Positions 1 through 9,636 of a stretch of 33,163 nucleotides of DNA are shown here, one piece after another. Below the pieces are notes generated by a model. It was not told the DNA's origin. It saw only the letters and a program-made list of their open reading frames with translations, and made no database searches. The stretch's first letter is position 1. Each line of letters opens with the position of its first letter. Origin of the DNA: Gemmatimonadota bacterium (GTDB lineage: Bacteria > JBHIER01 > G020348925); the NCBI GenBank assembly GCA_020348925.1, contig CP070758.1:888376-921538 (forward strand), read 5' to 3'. A program made the translations under genes and the position numbers.

Positions 1-5
1 GGATA

Positions 6-3000
6 ATGGCTTGTGTGATGTTTCTGTTTTGGAGTTCAATGTCCTTCGCTCAATGTACGGTCACGGTGACCGCACCGAATGGGAGTGAATCCTGGTGCGC
101 GGGTGAAATCCAGGATATAACGTGGTCCTCGTCGAATACCAGCGGTGATGCAAAGATCGAGTACTCAACAGATGGCGGCTCGAAATGGCTGGAAGTGATC
201 GGCAGTACTCCTGACGACGGCGCCTATGAGTGGACGATTCCGGTAATCTCTTCGACAACCTGTCTGGTAAAAGTCTGTGACGAGTTGGATACCGATTGCT
301 GTGATCAGAGCGACAATACGTTTTCGATTGTTTGCCGGATGAATATCTCATCACCTACTTTCGGAAAAAATTGGTGTGAGGACAGTCTCTATACTGTAAC
401 CTGGACTGCGGAGTGTTGCTTAAGTGGACTATATCGCATCGAATATTCAACGGATGACGGGTCAAGCTGGACAATGGTGGATATGACGGACGGAACATTA
501 TATGATTGGACTGTACCCAAAACGCCCTCCGATAAATGCAGGATAAAAATCTGCTGCGTGGATGAGGATCCCGAGTGCTGCGCCCAGAGCGAAATCTTTT
601 ACATCTGGGAGCGGGCTTTATTGAAGCTGTTTTATGCCACAGCAGGAGATTCCTGGAAGAACAACTCGAACTGGTTGTCGGAAAACGATCCGATCTGGGA
701 TTGGTACGGCGTCACACATGCTAATGGTCGGGCTGAAACGATCGACCTCGCTGACAATGACCTGAATGGGACAATTCCTGCCCAAATAGGTGATTTTGAA
801 GCTCTTCGCGTTTTGCGATTGAATAGTAACACAAAAATTACCGGCAACATCCCTGTTGAGACTGGAAACCTATCCTTGCTGGAAGAGCTACATCTTTCGG
901 GGGATGATTTAACCGGAGAGATCCCGAATGAGATTGGAAACCTGACGGAACTGCGAATTTTGCGCCTCAACAACAATACGCAGCTAACAGGTCCCATTCC
1001 GGATCCAGAGATCGGCAATCTGTCGAAATTGGAAGTGTTGGATCTTTCGGGGGATGATTTAACCGGAGAGATCCCGGATGAGATTGGAAACCTATCCTTG
1101 CTGGAAGAGCTAAATCTTTCGGGGGACAAGTTAAGCGGAGAGATCCCGAATGAGATTGGAAACCTGACGGAATTGCGACTTTTGCGCCTCAACAACAATA
1201 CGCAGCTAACAGGTCCCATTCCGGATCCAGAGATCGGCAATCTGTCGAAACTGGAAGTGTTGGATCTTTCGGGGGATGATTTAACCGGAGAGATCCCGGA
1301 TGAGATTGGAAACCTGACGGAATTGCGACTTTTACGCCTATCTGAGAACGAACTGACTGGTGACATACCGAATATCGGCAGTCTGATCAACTTAGAAGAA
1401 TTGAATGTCTATAATAATGAACTGGAAGGCAACATTCCGGCCAACATAGGATTGTTGACAAATATGCAGATTTTGAACCTTCAACAGAACAATCTGTCCG
1501 GCGGCATTCCGGGTGGCATCTGCAATCTGACAAAGCTGGTCGAGTTGAATCTCTCTGATAACAACCTTAATGGCGGTATCCCGGCCGACATCGGAAATGT
1601 GGCAGGTTCACTGCGCGTTCTGCGCCTCCAGAGAAACAATCTGTCCGGCAGCATTCCGGACGGCATCTGTAATCTGACGAAGCTTGAGGAATTAAATCTC
1701 TCTGAAAATAACTTTAATGGGAGTATCCCGGCCGACATAGGAGATGTGGCAGGTTCACTGCGCGTTCTGCGCCTTCACAGAAACGGCCTGTCTGGGGGTA
1801 TCACTGAAATTGGTAAATTAACAAATTTGGAGGAGCTCAATCTCTCCAGCAATAGCCTGAATGGCGTGATACCGACAACCACTGGAGATCTGACACAACT
1901 GCAGATTCTCCGACTGCACCGCAATGATCTTTCGGGCGTGATTCCAGACGGGATCGGTGCATTAACAGAGCTCGTGGAGTTGTACCTTTCGAGTAACGGC
2001 CTGTCAGGTGGAATTCCTTCCACTATCGACGGATTATCCGCATTGGTAGAATTGGACCTGAGTTACAATCAGCTTGACGGCAACATACCACCTGAGATAG
2101 GAAGTCTGAGTGCATTAAAAGAATTGAATCTTTCGGGAAACCAGCTCGTGGGCGACATCCCGCCCCAGATCAGTAACCTGGTCAAATTGAGAATATTAAA
2201 TCTTTCCGGGAACGCACTCAATGATGTATTCCCCATCGAAATCTTTGCCATGGACACATTGGAGACATTAAACCTTTCGGACAACACCTTATACGGTCCC
2301 ATCTCTTCAGGTATCGGTACGCTTAACTCCTTACGAATCCTGAATCTTTCAACCAATCTGTTCGAGGGTCTTATCCCGAGTCAGATAGGCAACTTAGAAA
2401 AATTGAACTATTTATCCCTGGGATCTAATCTCCTGTCCGGCACAATTCCCTCTGTAATCTGGAATCTGACCTCACTGGAATATTTGGACGTCTCGTCCTG
2501 CGAAAAAATAAAGAGTGAAATTCCCGCATCGATTCAAAATTTGATACATCTGGGAATATGCGACCTTTCTGACGACAGTTTATACGGTTCCATTCCGAGT
2601 GAAATCGGAGAGCTGAGTTCTTTGCGGCAATTGGATCTTTCCTTCAACTGGCTTTCCGGAACCATTCCAGCGACGATAGGAAATCTCGATAATGCGCGAG
2701 CCCTGTCCCTCCAATCAAATCAGCTCTGCGGTGCGATTCCATCTGAGATAGGGAATTTAAGTAACATTGAAGATTTATTCTTGGGCATGAATCGGCTCTC
2801 CGGATCTGTCCCTGACGCTATTATCAGCCTTAGCGAACTTGATGATTTACATATTGGATACAATATGCTCTTCAGCAATGATAGTAACGTGAGGAGTTTT
2901 CTCAATGACAAAGATCCCGACTGGGAGGATACCCAGACCGTGCCACCGATCGACGTGACCATCGATTCTATTACCCACAAGAGCATTGAAGTCAAATGGT

Positions 3001-4886
3001 CACCGATCCCTTACACCTGGGACGACGGCGGATATTGGGTCCAGTATGGCACATCCTCCGGCGCTTACACTGATTCAGTTGGCCAGACTGCCGGAAAACT
3101 GGATACCTCCTTGACCATAACAGATTTGAATACCGATACCGATTACTACTTCGTTGTCAAAACACACACACTGCCCCACGGTTCTCAGAAAAACGATCTC
3201 TACAGTACCATCAGCACGGAAATCATGGCCCGAACCCTGAGGGATGTTGACGAAGATGGAGTCGCAGACGATGATGACAACTGTCCAAACGATGCCAATC
3301 CCGACCAATTGGATAATGATAGTGACGGAGTGGGGAATGTCTGCGACAACTGTCCGGATGTCCATAATCCTGTTCAAACCGATGTCGATGGCGATGGGTT
3401 TGGCGATGCGTGCGATCTCTGCCCAGGTTTTGATGACAGCCAGGATTATGATGGTGATGGTGTTCCTGACGGCTGCGACAACTGTCCGCACACGTGGAAT
3501 GAGGACCAGACGAATTCTGATGACGATAGCCGAGGCGATGTCTGCGACAACTGCCCGGGCGAAGACAATGAGGATCAGGACGATACAGATGGTGATGGAG
3601 CAGGCGATGTCTGTGACCTCTGTCCTGGCTTTAATGATATGCAGAATTCAGACAGTGACGGCATACCGAACGGCTGTGATAATTGCGACTTCGTGGATAA
3701 TCCCGATCAGGCGAATTCAGACACTGATTCCCTCGGAGATGCCTGCGACAACTGTGATTTTATTTACAACGTCGATCAAGCTGATGGAGACCTGAATGAA
3801 CTCGGAATCCCGGCGCCAGATGGAGTTGGTGATGTCTGCGACAATTGTCCGGATGTCCCAAATCCTGCTCAGGAGGACGCTGACGGCGACGGAATTGGTG
3901 ATCACTGCGAGATAGACGCTGATAACGACGGGATCATCAATGATGAGGACAATTGCTGGCAGGACTGGAATCCGGATCAGACAGACGGGGACGGTGATGG
4001 TGTGGGCGATGTCTGCGACAACTGCCCTGGAATTTCTAATCCGGCGTTGGACGATCTTGACGGCGACGGCCATCTTGACCAGGTTGACACCGACGCCGAC
4101 AACATTGGCGATCAATGCGACAATTGTGCAGCCGTTTTCAATCCCCTTCAGGAGGATGGCGACGGCGATGGTCTTGGAGATTCGTGCGACTACTGTCCGA
4201 ACGATCCGATGAACGATGTGGACAGTGACGGTGTCTGTGGTGATGTGGACAACTGCCCGGCCATCTTTAATCCCAACCAGGAAGACGGTGACGGTGATAG
4301 TGTTGGTGATGCCTGCGATGGCTGCCCGGAAGACCCGAATAAAACTGATGAGGGTCTCTGTGGATGTGGAATTCCCGATACCGACGATGACAGCGACAGT
4401 CTGATTTACTGCCATGACAATTGCCCTTTTCACTTCAACCCGGATCAGACCGATGGCGATGGAGACAGCGTTGGTGATATCTGCGATAACTGTCCGACTG
4501 TCGTAAATGAAGATCAGATGGATAGGGATAGAGACGCACTGGGTGATGCCTGTGACAACTGCCCTACTGTTTTTAATCCCGACCAGGCGGATAGCAACGG
4601 CAACGGCATTGGCGATGTGTGTGAGGGCCTGAGGGGAGACGTAACCGGTGACGGAGAAATCAATATCCTGGATGCACTGGCGGTGATCAATCATATTCTG
4701 GGAATCCATGCCTTGGAATACAATGCTCTTTTCCTGGCCGATTGCAACGGAGATGTTGAGATTAACATATTGGATGTGTTGGGTATTGCGAATGTGGTTT
4801 TAGGCATCAGTGAGTGCGAGCCCGCCGCTTTACGAGAGTTACCTGTACGAGAGGGCATGAAGCTGAGGAAAATGCAAAGGCAATAG
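6..4886 (+). CDS. Giant secreted LRR / thrombospondin-3 / dockerin protein (start probably upstream of window)
   Basis: A 1626-residue exported modular protein. Residues 1-17 look like the hydrophobic core and cleavage site (SFAQ|C) of a signal peptide but lack the usual basic N-terminus, and the frame is open to the window edge, so the true start probably lies upstream. Two Kre9/KNH-type beta domains (about 18-108 and 110-200; '[10 protein letters not shown]' and '[10 protein letters not shown]') precede an LRR block (about 203-958) of the plant-like type LxxLxxLdLSxNxLxGxIPxxIGNL. A fibronectin-III-like domain follows (about 980-1077), then a long array of calcium-binding thrombospondin type-3 repeats (DxDGDGxGDxCDNCP, about 1078-1542). 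A C-terminal type-I dockerin (about 1543-1605) has two calcium loops ending INILD. A dockerin implies docking to a cohesin, none of which is encoded here. Likely a surface or extracellular adhesion or scaffold protein; the ligand is unknown. Confidence 0.9.
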   Translation: MACVMFLFWSSMSFAQCTVTVTAPNGSESWCAGEIQDITWSSSNTSGDAKIEYSTDGGSKWLEVIGSTPDDGAYEWTIPVISSTTCLVKVCDELDTDCCDQSDNTFSIVCRMNISSPTFGKNWCEDSLYTVTWTAECCLSGLYRIEYSTDDGSSWTMVDMTDGTLYDWTVPKTPSDKCRIKICCVDEDPECCAQSEIFYIWERALLKLFYATAGDSWKNNSNWLSENDPIWDWYGVTHANGRAETIDLADNDLNGTIPAQIGDFEALRVLRLNSNTKITGNIPVETGNLSLLEELHLSGDDLTGEIPNEIGNLTELRILRLNNNTQLTGPIPDPEIGNLSKLEVLDLSGDDLTGEIPDEIGNLSLLEELNLSGDKLSGEIPNEIGNLTELRLLRLNNNTQLTGPIPDPEIGNLSKLEVLDLSGDDLTGEIPDEIGNLTELRLLRLSENELTGDIPNIGSLINLEELNVYNNELEGNIPANIGLLTNMQILNLQQNNLSGGIPGGICNLTKLVELNLSDNNLNGGIPADIGNVAGSLRVLRLQRNNLSGSIPDGICNLTKLEELNLSENNFNGSIPADIGDVAGSLRVLRLHRNGLSGGITEIGKLTNLEELNLSSNSLNGVIPTTTGDLTQLQILRLHRNDLSGVIPDGIGALTELVELYLSSNGLSGGIPSTIDGLSALVELDLSYNQLDGNIPPEIGSLSALKELNLSGNQLVGDIPPQISNLVKLRILNLSGNALNDVFPIEIFAMDTLETLNLSDNTLYGPISSGIGTLNSLRILNLSTNLFEGLIPSQIGNLEKLNYLSLGSNLLSGTIPSVIWNLTSLEYLDVSSCEKIKSEIPASIQNLIHLGICDLSDDSLYGSIPSEIGELSSLRQLDLSFNWLSGTIPATIGNLDNARALSLQSNQLCGAIPSEIGNLSNIEDLFLGMNRLSGSVPDAIISLSELDDLHIGYNMLFSNDSNVRSFLNDKDPDWEDTQTVPPIDVTIDSITHKSIEVKWSPIPYTWDDGGYWVQYGTSSGAYTDSVGQTAGKLDTSLTITDLNTDTDYYFVVKTHTLPHGSQKNDLYSTISTEIMARTLRDVDEDGVADDDDNCPNDANPDQLDNDSDGVGNVCDNCPDVHNPVQTDVDGDGFGDACDLCPGFDDSQDYDGDGVPDGCDNCPHTWNEDQTNSDDDSRGDVCDNCPGEDNEDQDDTDGDGAGDVCDLCPGFNDMQNSDSDGIPNGCDNCDFVDNPDQANSDTDSLGDACDNCDFIYNVDQADGDLNELGIPAPDGVGDVCDNCPDVPNPAQEDADGDGIGDHCEIDADNDGIINDEDNCWQDWNPDQTDGDGDGVGDVCDNCPGISNPALDDLDGDGHLDQVDTDADNIGDQCDNCAAVFNPLQEDGDGDGLGDSCDYCPNDPMNDVDSDGVCGDVDNCPAIFNPNQEDGDGDSVGDACDGCPEDPNKTDEGLCGCGIPDTDDDSDSLIYCHDNCPFHFNPDQTDGDGDSVGDICDNCPTVVNEDQMDRDRDALGDACDNCPTVFNPDQADSNGNGIGDVCEGLRGDVTGDGEINILDALAVINHILGIHALEYNALFLADCNGDVEINILDVLGIANVVLGISECEPAALRELPVREGMKLRKMQRQ
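861..1304 (+). repeat. Two tandem near-identical 222-bp LRR units inside the giant gene
   Basis: The stretch from about 861 recurs at an offset of exactly 222 bp (74 codons, three LRRs). For example 'cctatccttg' is at 869 and 1091, and 'cagctaacag' is at 981 and 1203. Identity is almost complete at the DNA level, including synonymous sites, whereas other LRRs in the gene share only the protein motif. This indicates recent in-frame tandem duplication. A further partial copy of the 'gggggatgatttaaccgg' segment follows. Confidence 0.8.
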
Positions 4887-4952
4887 TCTCCGTTGGCGTG
4901 TTCCCCGACGTACAAGAAACAGACGGTGTTGATGAAATAGTTCCAGAATGAC

Positions 4953-4992
4953 ACCTCGGAGTCTAAGAGACTCCGGGGTTTCTGTTCTTTCT
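4953..4992 (+). terminator. Intrinsic terminator after the giant LRR gene
   Basis: An 11-bp stem, ACCTCGGAGTC (4953-4963) paired with GACTCCGGGGT (4969-4979) with one G-T pair, has a 5-nt loop TAAGA. It is followed by the T-rich tract TTTCTGTTCTTTCT. It lies 66 bp after the stop codon at 4886. Confidence 0.8.
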
Positions 4993-5002
4993 AAACGGAA
5001 AA

Positions 5003-5293
5003 ACTTTGAGCGGGTGGGCGGTTTTGGGTTTCTGACAAAAACAGTAAAAATCCTACCCTCTTGCAACTCACCTCTCTGAGGCGTTTCACTTTCTCTTCAG
5101 AGCCGCAACCCGCTCAAAGTAAATATACATCTCGGAAATTCTACGATTTTCGAGATGTATCAGGGGATTTGGGGGAAAGGATGTACTTTCCCCCAAGGGG
5201 TAACAGGATTTCGATGTGAGCTGGCAGAGCATCGAAATCCGCCAGAGGGGCGAAAGCCCCTTGGGAACGTTGCGAGCAAAGCGAGCTCAGTTC
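5003..5293 (+). ncRNA. Highly structured non-coding element, candidate novel RNA or mobile-element end
   Basis: At least five stems are packed into about 290 bp. P1 is ACTTTGAGCGGGT (5003-5015) with ACCCGCTCAAAGT (5108-5120), continued by GCGG/CCGC (5018-5021/5103-5106) and enclosing CTCTGA/TCAGAG (5074-5079/5097-5102). P2 is ATACATCTCG (5125-5134) with CGAGATGTAT (5151-5160), extending inward to a 16-bp hairpin. P3 is TTGGGGGAAAG/CTTTCCCCCAA (5169-5179/5186-5196). P4 is GGATTTCGATG/CATCGAAATCC (5206-5216/5230-5240). P5 is AGGGGC-GAAA-GCCCCT (5246-5261), with a GNRA tetraloop on this strand. CTGGC in the P4 loop (5221-5225) can pair with GCCAG (5241-5245) as a pseudoknot. I recognise no Rfam class. 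RNA is favoured by the GNRA loop, but a palindromic DNA element is possible. Confidence 0.45.
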
Positions 5294-5455
5294 AAAACGG
5301 ATTCTCACAAGTCTGTGCGGCTTCTCAAACAGCCTCATTCAAGGAAGATTAGAGAGGATGACATATTTTTCGTATCCAGAAACCAAATGCAAATAGAAAT
5401 CGAGATACCTCGATTCTAAAAATACCCTCAAGCCTGAGCCGCTGACGGTCCTGGT

Positions 5456-5495
5456 GAAGGTTTTGAACCGGCCTTCCTTTTCGTCTCTCTATCTT
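5456..5495 (+). terminator. Possible terminator-like hairpin downstream of the structured element
   Basis: GAAGG (5456-5460) can pair with CCTTC (5472-5476), enclosing TTTTGAACCGG. A pyrimidine-rich CTTTTCGTCTCTCTATCTTT follows. The stem is short and the tract is interrupted. It could end a transcript of the structured element, but this is weak. Confidence 0.25.
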
Positions 5496-5499
5496 TGGT

Positions 5500-6000
5500 C
5501 AGCAAAGTAGAAGAAGAGAAATTATGTTCCCACTTCCATCAGATGCCTGAAAGAATATGCCAGCTCAAATATTCCTCATATTCGGCTTTTCATTCACCCC
5601 ATCGATCCAAGGACTCTCCCAACTGATGGGACATCATCGCTTATTGTTCGTGAGGAAGCCAACATCTCAGCCCATCGCTCCGACACATTCTATGAAGAAA
5701 CCAAGTTTGGACATTCTCTAAAAAAAATGAGGAAAATCTCAAAGATTTTTTGGAGGAGAGTCTACCAATCTCCCTTGATTGTAGTAAATTCCCACAGTTA
5801 GTGACGCCATTTTCCACAATAATATTACCCCTTCAGTGTTAATAAGTTAAACAAAAGTGAGGCGCCGATCTTAGAATCACTGTCGGATTATCCTACGATT
5901 GTGCGCTGTATTTTCTAACACTGTCACAAATCCGATCGACAGGATGCATCAGCAAGACAAATAGAATCAAAATGTTAGTATAATGTGCTCTGAACTGGTC
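5500..6000. other. Intergenic stretch with no recognised gene
   Basis: About 500 bp of mixed composition between the structured element and the redox operon promoter. I see no ORF with a recognisable product and no tRNA. Two direct CACTGTC copies (5878-5884 and 5919-5925) are spaced 41 bp apart, about four helical turns, roughly 85-130 bp upstream of the sigma-54-like promoter. They could be activator sites, but the motif is short. Confidence 0.4.
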
Positions 6001-6006
6001 TTTTTT

Positions 6007-6022
6007 AGGCATACCTTTTGCA
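6007..6022 (+). promoter_or_regulatory. Sigma-54-type (-24/-12) promoter for the redox operon
   Basis: AGGCATACCTTTTGCA matches the sigma-54 consensus TGGCACG-N4-TTGCA at the key positions: GG at 6008-6009 and GC at 6020-6021, separated by exactly 10 nt, with GGCA and TTGCA intact. Predicted transcription start is near 6033, giving a leader of about 77 nt to the ATG at 6110. An NtrC-family sigma-54 activator is encoded downstream in the same gene cluster. Confidence 0.6.
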
Positions 6023-6109
6023 AAATGAGAGAGACGGAACGAGAAAAGCAAAGGTTCTGTGAAATGTGGAACCGAAAGCAAGTAAAGTCGAAAGAAAGGA
6101 GGTACCATC

Positions 6110-6790
6110 ATGGTGGCCATATTAGTTGCGCTGACCTTCATCCTGGCGGTCACTATTGACGCACTCATCCGCAGGCGTCAAAAAGCGAAAGCGGTTGTGG
6201 CTGTTACCGCCAAGCCGATGCCCAGTTTTCCCTTGGGATATTTCCTCACTCCTGGGCACGTGTGGTTGAATCTTCGTCCCTCAGGAAAGCTGTTCATGGG
6301 TGTGGACGAATTGATCCAACGGACTCTCGGCAAAGTGAGTCAGATACGCCTCAGAAAAGAGGGTGAGACCATCCAGACAGGAGAGGTCTTGGCAGTATTG
6401 AGCCAGGGTGATCGAGACATTCGCCTTCTCTCCCCGGTCGATGGAACCATTGAGAAAACGAATGTTACGCTGGAAAAAAGCCTCCACCAGTCTTTGGAGC
6501 GCCCCTATGAAAGCGGCTGGTTTTACCTTATCCGTCCTTCGAATCTCTCGGAAAGCTTAAAAAACTTCATTATTTCGGATAAAGCCAAGGCCTGGTGGTC
6601 CCAGGAGTTGAAACGCCTTAGGGATTTTTTTCAAAGCCGCATACCACAGGAGGCGCTGGCCGGTTCGACTCTTCTCGATGGCGGTCCGCCCCTGGACGAA
6701 ATTGCGCAGCATCTCGATAACAAAGCGTTCGAAGAGTTTGAAACCCTCTTTCTGCATGCTGCATCCGTAAAAGACGGGACCGTAGAATAA
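6110..6790 (+). CDS. Membrane-anchored GcvH-like (lipoyl-domain fold) protein without the lipoyl-lysine
   Basis: 226 residues. One N-terminal transmembrane helix (about 2-20) is followed by RRRQKAK, placing the rest in the cytoplasm by the positive-inside rule. Residues about 44-148 resemble glycine-cleavage H protein: PGHVWLNL, a 'MGVDELIQRTLGKV' segment, 'KEGETIQTGEVLAVL', 'LSPVDGTIEKTN' and 'SGWFYLI'. Counting back from the SPV motif, the modified lysine of GcvH is replaced by Asp101, so lipoylation is unlikely. The C-terminal part (about 150-226) is unrecognised. A good Shine-Dalgarno (GGAGG, 7 nt before ATG) supports the start. First gene of the redox cluster, 12 bp from the ferredoxin gene. 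It probably acts as a structural or docking subunit of the membrane complex (inference). Confidence 0.8.
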   Translation: MVAILVALTFILAVTIDALIRRRQKAKAVVAVTAKPMPSFPLGYFLTPGHVWLNLRPSGKLFMGVDELIQRTLGKVSQIRLRKEGETIQTGEVLAVLSQGDRDIRLLSPVDGTIEKTNVTLEKSLHQSLERPYESGWFYLIRPSNLSESLKNFIISDKAKAWWSQELKRLRDFFQSRIPQEALAGSTLLDGGPPLDEIAQHLDNKAFEEFETLFLHAASVKDGTVE

Positions 6791-6802
6791 GGAGCTTACA
6801 CG

Positions 6803-7546
6803 ATGAGCAAACACAATGCACTCCTCGTCGATTTCACGAAATGCATCGGCTGCGAGGCCTGTGCTTACGCCTGCAAGGAAGCGAATCATCTGCCGGACAA
6901 GGAAGAACATCAACTGTCTTCCACAGCGTATACAGTCGTGAAGGAAAAGAACGACGTATATTTTCGGCAGATGTGCATGCACTGTGATGAGCCGACCTGC
7001 GCCTCGGTCTGTCCTGTAAAAGCTTTCGAGAAGACACCGGAAGGTGCCGTTATCTATCACGATAAAAAATGTATCGGCTGCCGCTATTGCATGCAGGCAT
7101 GTCCCTTCGGTGTTCCGACGTACGAATGGGACAAGACACTCCCCCTGGTGCGAAAATGCACAATGTGCATCCAAAGACAGAGACAAGGAGAAATCACTGC
7201 CTGCTCGGAAGCGTGTCCAACCGAAGCCACGCTTTTCGGGAACAAAGCGGAATTGTTGCGCGAGGCTCGAAAGCGGATACAGGAAAATCCGGACCTCTAT
7301 GTCGATCACATTTACGGTGAGAAAGAGGCCGGTGGAACTTCCGTCATATGTCTGTCCAGTGTACCTTTTGAGAACCTGGGGTTTCCCACGAACGTATCGC
7401 ACGAACCTCTGCCCTCACTCACCTGGAAAATTATGTCAAAGATCCCCAATTACGTTGTCGTCAGCAGCTTTCTCTTGTATGGGATCTATTGGATCATCGA
7501 CAGGAGAATGGAGGTCGCCGGGGCGAAGCGCGAAGTGAGCGAATAG
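6803..7546 (+). CDS. Four-cluster 4Fe-4S ferredoxin subunit, HybA/DmsB-like, with C-terminal membrane anchor
   Basis: 247 residues. Four cysteine clusters typical of the DmsB/PsrB/HybA electron-transfer family are visible: CIGCEACAYAC (about 14-24), CMHCDEPTCASVCP (about 58-71), CIGCRYCMQACP (about 90-101), and CTMC with CSEACP (about 118-139). A C-terminal hydrophobic helix (NYVVVSSFLLYGIYWII, about 213-229) resembles the anchor of HybA. Unlike typical HybA there is no Tat signal peptide, so which face of the membrane it occupies is unresolved. It lies between the GcvH-like gene and a HybB/NrfD gene, its expected partner for moving electrons to or from quinone. No catalytic molybdopterin or NiFe subunit is encoded nearby. 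Shine-Dalgarno AAGGAG precedes the ATG. Confidence 0.9.
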   Translation: MSKHNALLVDFTKCIGCEACAYACKEANHLPDKEEHQLSSTAYTVVKEKNDVYFRQMCMHCDEPTCASVCPVKAFEKTPEGAVIYHDKKCIGCRYCMQACPFGVPTYEWDKTLPLVRKCTMCIQRQRQGEITACSEACPTEATLFGNKAELLREARKRIQENPDLYVDHIYGEKEAGGTSVICLSSVPFENLGFPTNVSHEPLPSLTWKIMSKIPNYVVVSSFLLYGIYWIIDRRMEVAGAKREVSE

Positions 7547-7596
7547 TGTCTTGCCACACAGACTGAACGAACCAACAGTACAAAAGTGAGGTCAGC

Positions 7597-8778
7597 ATGA
7601 AATTCAAGATTCCCTTCAAGATAACCTTCTGGAAAGTGGTCTTAATCGCAGCCTGGATTTTTGGCATCGTTGCCGGCATTCTTCGGTTCTCAAAGGGATT
7701 GGGAGCAGCCACGCATTTAAGCGATCACTTTCCGTGGGGCCTGTGGATTGGGTTTGACATTCTGTGCGGTGTGGGTCTGGCCGCCGGCGGTTTTACAATC
7801 GCCGCCATTGTGTACGTCTTTCACATTAAGAGATTCTATCCTATATTACGGCCCACGATCCTGACTGCTTTTCTGGGATATCTCATGGTCATCGTGGGAC
7901 TTCTATTTGATCTGGGACAGCCGTTTCGCATCTGGCACCTCATTTTCTGGTGGAACCCTCATTCCGTGTTGTTCGAGGTCGGCTGGTGCGTCATGCTCTA
8001 CACGACGGTATTGGCCCTGGAGTTCAGCCCCGTGCTCTTCGAGCGTCTGGGATGGACCGGCCCCAAGAAATGGATAAAAAAGGTGACCATCCCCCTGGTC
8101 ATTGCGGGCGTGATCCTCTCCACCCTGCACCAATCTTCCCTCGGTTCCCTGTATCTCATCATGCCTGGGAAGCTCTATCCCTTCTGGTATTCGCCGATCC
8201 TTCCCTTTTTATTCTTCATCTCGGCTGTAGCGGTTGGGTGCGCCATGGTCATCTTCGAATCCCATTTAAGCGGACGGGCTTTCGGGCATCGACTGAGAGT
8301 GGACGTTCTTGCGGATTTGGGCAGAGTCATGCTCGTCACGTTAGGGGTCTACCTGATTCTGAAGATTCAAGACTTTACAGCACACGGCGTCTGGCAGTAC
8401 CTGTCTCAAATGCGGACGGAGACGTACCTGTTCCTGTTGGAAATCGTGACCGGCGTTATTGCCCCCATCGTCTTGCTCCTGATTAAGAAAATCAGGATCT
8501 CCGCTCGCGGTCTGTACTACGTCTCTGTGTGCACGATTACGGGCTTCTTGCTGAATCGTATCAACGTTGCCATAACCGGCATGCAGGCCTCTTCTGGAGT
8601 GAGCTATTTTCCTTCGTGGATGGAGATTGCGATCACTACCGCTATCGTCGCCACAGGATTCTTCGTCTTCTCCATGGCGACTCGATATTTACCTATTTTT
8701 AAACATCCCGAAAGTTTTGATGAATTGGAGGATCATGAAGCCCTACCTCAGGACGCCGTTTTCGAAGCAGGTGTTTGA
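7597..8778 (+). CDS. HybB/NrfD-type polytopic membrane subunit (quinone-interacting)
   Basis: 393 residues, about ten hydrophobic helices, typical length for HybB/PsrC/NrfD proteins. The N-terminal half carries 'HFPWGLWIGFDILCGVGLAAGGF', here spanning residues about 44-66, the hallmark loop and helix of HybB-like subunits, followed by 'LLFDLGQP' and 'WWNPHSVLFEVGWCVMLYT'. Such subunits hold the quinone site and exchange electrons with a partner ferredoxin subunit, encoded immediately upstream. The 50-bp gap has a weak ribosome-binding region (GTGAGG). The acidic C-terminal tail (DELEDHEALPQD) is hydrophilic. Probably part of a quinone-linked oxidoreductase whose electron donor or acceptor is unidentified. 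Confidence 0.9.
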   Translation: MKFKIPFKITFWKVVLIAAWIFGIVAGILRFSKGLGAATHLSDHFPWGLWIGFDILCGVGLAAGGFTIAAIVYVFHIKRFYPILRPTILTAFLGYLMVIVGLLFDLGQPFRIWHLIFWWNPHSVLFEVGWCVMLYTTVLALEFSPVLFERLGWTGPKKWIKKVTIPLVIAGVILSTLHQSSLGSLYLIMPGKLYPFWYSPILPFLFFISAVAVGCAMVIFESHLSGRAFGHRLRVDVLADLGRVMLVTLGVYLILKIQDFTAHGVWQYLSQMRTETYLFLLEIVTGVIAPIVLLLIKKIRISARGLYYVSVCTITGFLLNRINVAITGMQASSGVSYFPSWMEIAITTAIVATGFFVFSMATRYLPIFKHPESFDELEDHEALPQDAVFEAGV

Positions 8779-8820
8779 AAAGCTCTTTTTTAAACTGTGT
8801 TGTTTCAGGAAATGAGACTC

Positions 8821-9636
8821 ATGACAAAAGAACAACCCAACAAAAGAACCTCTCCTGATCCGGATCATACGTCTCAAGAGCGTTGCATTTGGATGACAGC
8901 AGGAGTCGTGTCGTATAAGCTTTGTCCCTTGCAGTATGACTGTGAACACTGTGAATTTGATGAAGTTATGAGACACCAGTTCACACAGAGAGGCGTCCCT
9001 AAAAAGGGCATCGGTCTCAAGAAAAAGTCGTCCGCTGCGACGAAAGCACATAAGGAAGACCCATTTTTCACCTTTTCTGTCGATGAACTCCCTGAGGAGT
9101 GCTACTTCCATCTGACGCATGTGTGGGGTCGTCCGAGAAAAAAGGACATATGGGAGATGGGCATCGATCAGCTCTTGAGCTATATTTTACCCCCACCCAT
9201 AGGATTCGAGGTGTTCGCCGACAAGAGGAACCTGGTCCAGAAGGAGGTGCTGGGCAGGATAATAACCACCGGTGGCTCGGTTTTTCTCATCACCCCGCTG
9301 TCCGGGTCATTCATTCGCATGAATCCGGAAGTTTCGAAACGGCCGCAGTTGATGCAGGAAGATCCTTTGGGGAAAGGGTGGTTGGCACAGTTTCAATGGT
9401 CCCAGGACAGATCCGAACTCAGGGAATTCTATACCGGTGCTGAAGCGAGAAAATTTCTGCAAGAGGAAGCGTGTCACCTGAGACATGTACTCAAGTATCG
9501 CGGAGTAGAGGTTGGAAAAACAGGCACGACCCTTCGCGATGGGGGTGACAATTTTAAACACTTACATCAAATTCTCCCTTTAAAGCTGTGTGCGGAACTC
9601 TCCCGGATTCTTATTGCCCTTGGAAAGGCAATTTAA
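8821..9636 (+). CDS. Cys4-motif protein with degenerate GcvH-like domain
   Basis: 271 residues from this ATG; in-frame alternatives are GTG 8797 and ATG 8812, but AGGA at 8807-8810 is best spaced for 8821. A soluble N-terminal segment has the conserved-looking cysteine motif CIWMTAGVVSYKLC followed by DCEHC (Cys22, 35, 41, 44), suggesting a metal or Fe-S site. Residues about 97-193 resemble the GcvH fold ('LTHVWGRP', 'MGIDQLLSYIL', 'ITPLSGSFIRMN', 'DPLGKGWLAQF'). The lipoyl-lysine position, counted back from the TPLSG motif, is a glycine in a shortened loop, so it should not be lipoylated. It sits between the HybB-like gene and the sensor kinase, so it may link the redox complex to signalling (inference). 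No transmembrane helix. Confidence 0.75.
   Translation: MTKEQPNKRTSPDPDHTSQERCIWMTAGVVSYKLCPLQYDCEHCEFDEVMRHQFTQRGVPKKGIGLKKKSSAATKAHKEDPFFTFSVDELPEECYFHLTHVWGRPRKKDIWEMGIDQLLSYILPPPIGFEVFADKRNLVQKEVLGRIITTGGSVFLITPLSGSFIRMNPEVSKRPQLMQEDPLGKGWLAQFQWSQDRSELREFYTGAEARKFLQEEACHLRHVLKYRGVEVGKTGTTLRDGGDNFKHLHQILPLKLCAELSRILIALGKAI

Noticed and set aside
3244-4709. Long open frames on both strands inside the thrombospondin-3 region
   Set aside because: They arise from the repetitive GAT/GAC-rich codons of the real gene and give low-complexity proteins without family resemblance.
5155-5419. Short plus- and minus-strand ORFs (65-67 codons) in the hairpin cluster
   Set aside because: They overlap inverted repeats, differ between frames, lack good ribosome-binding sites and match no family.
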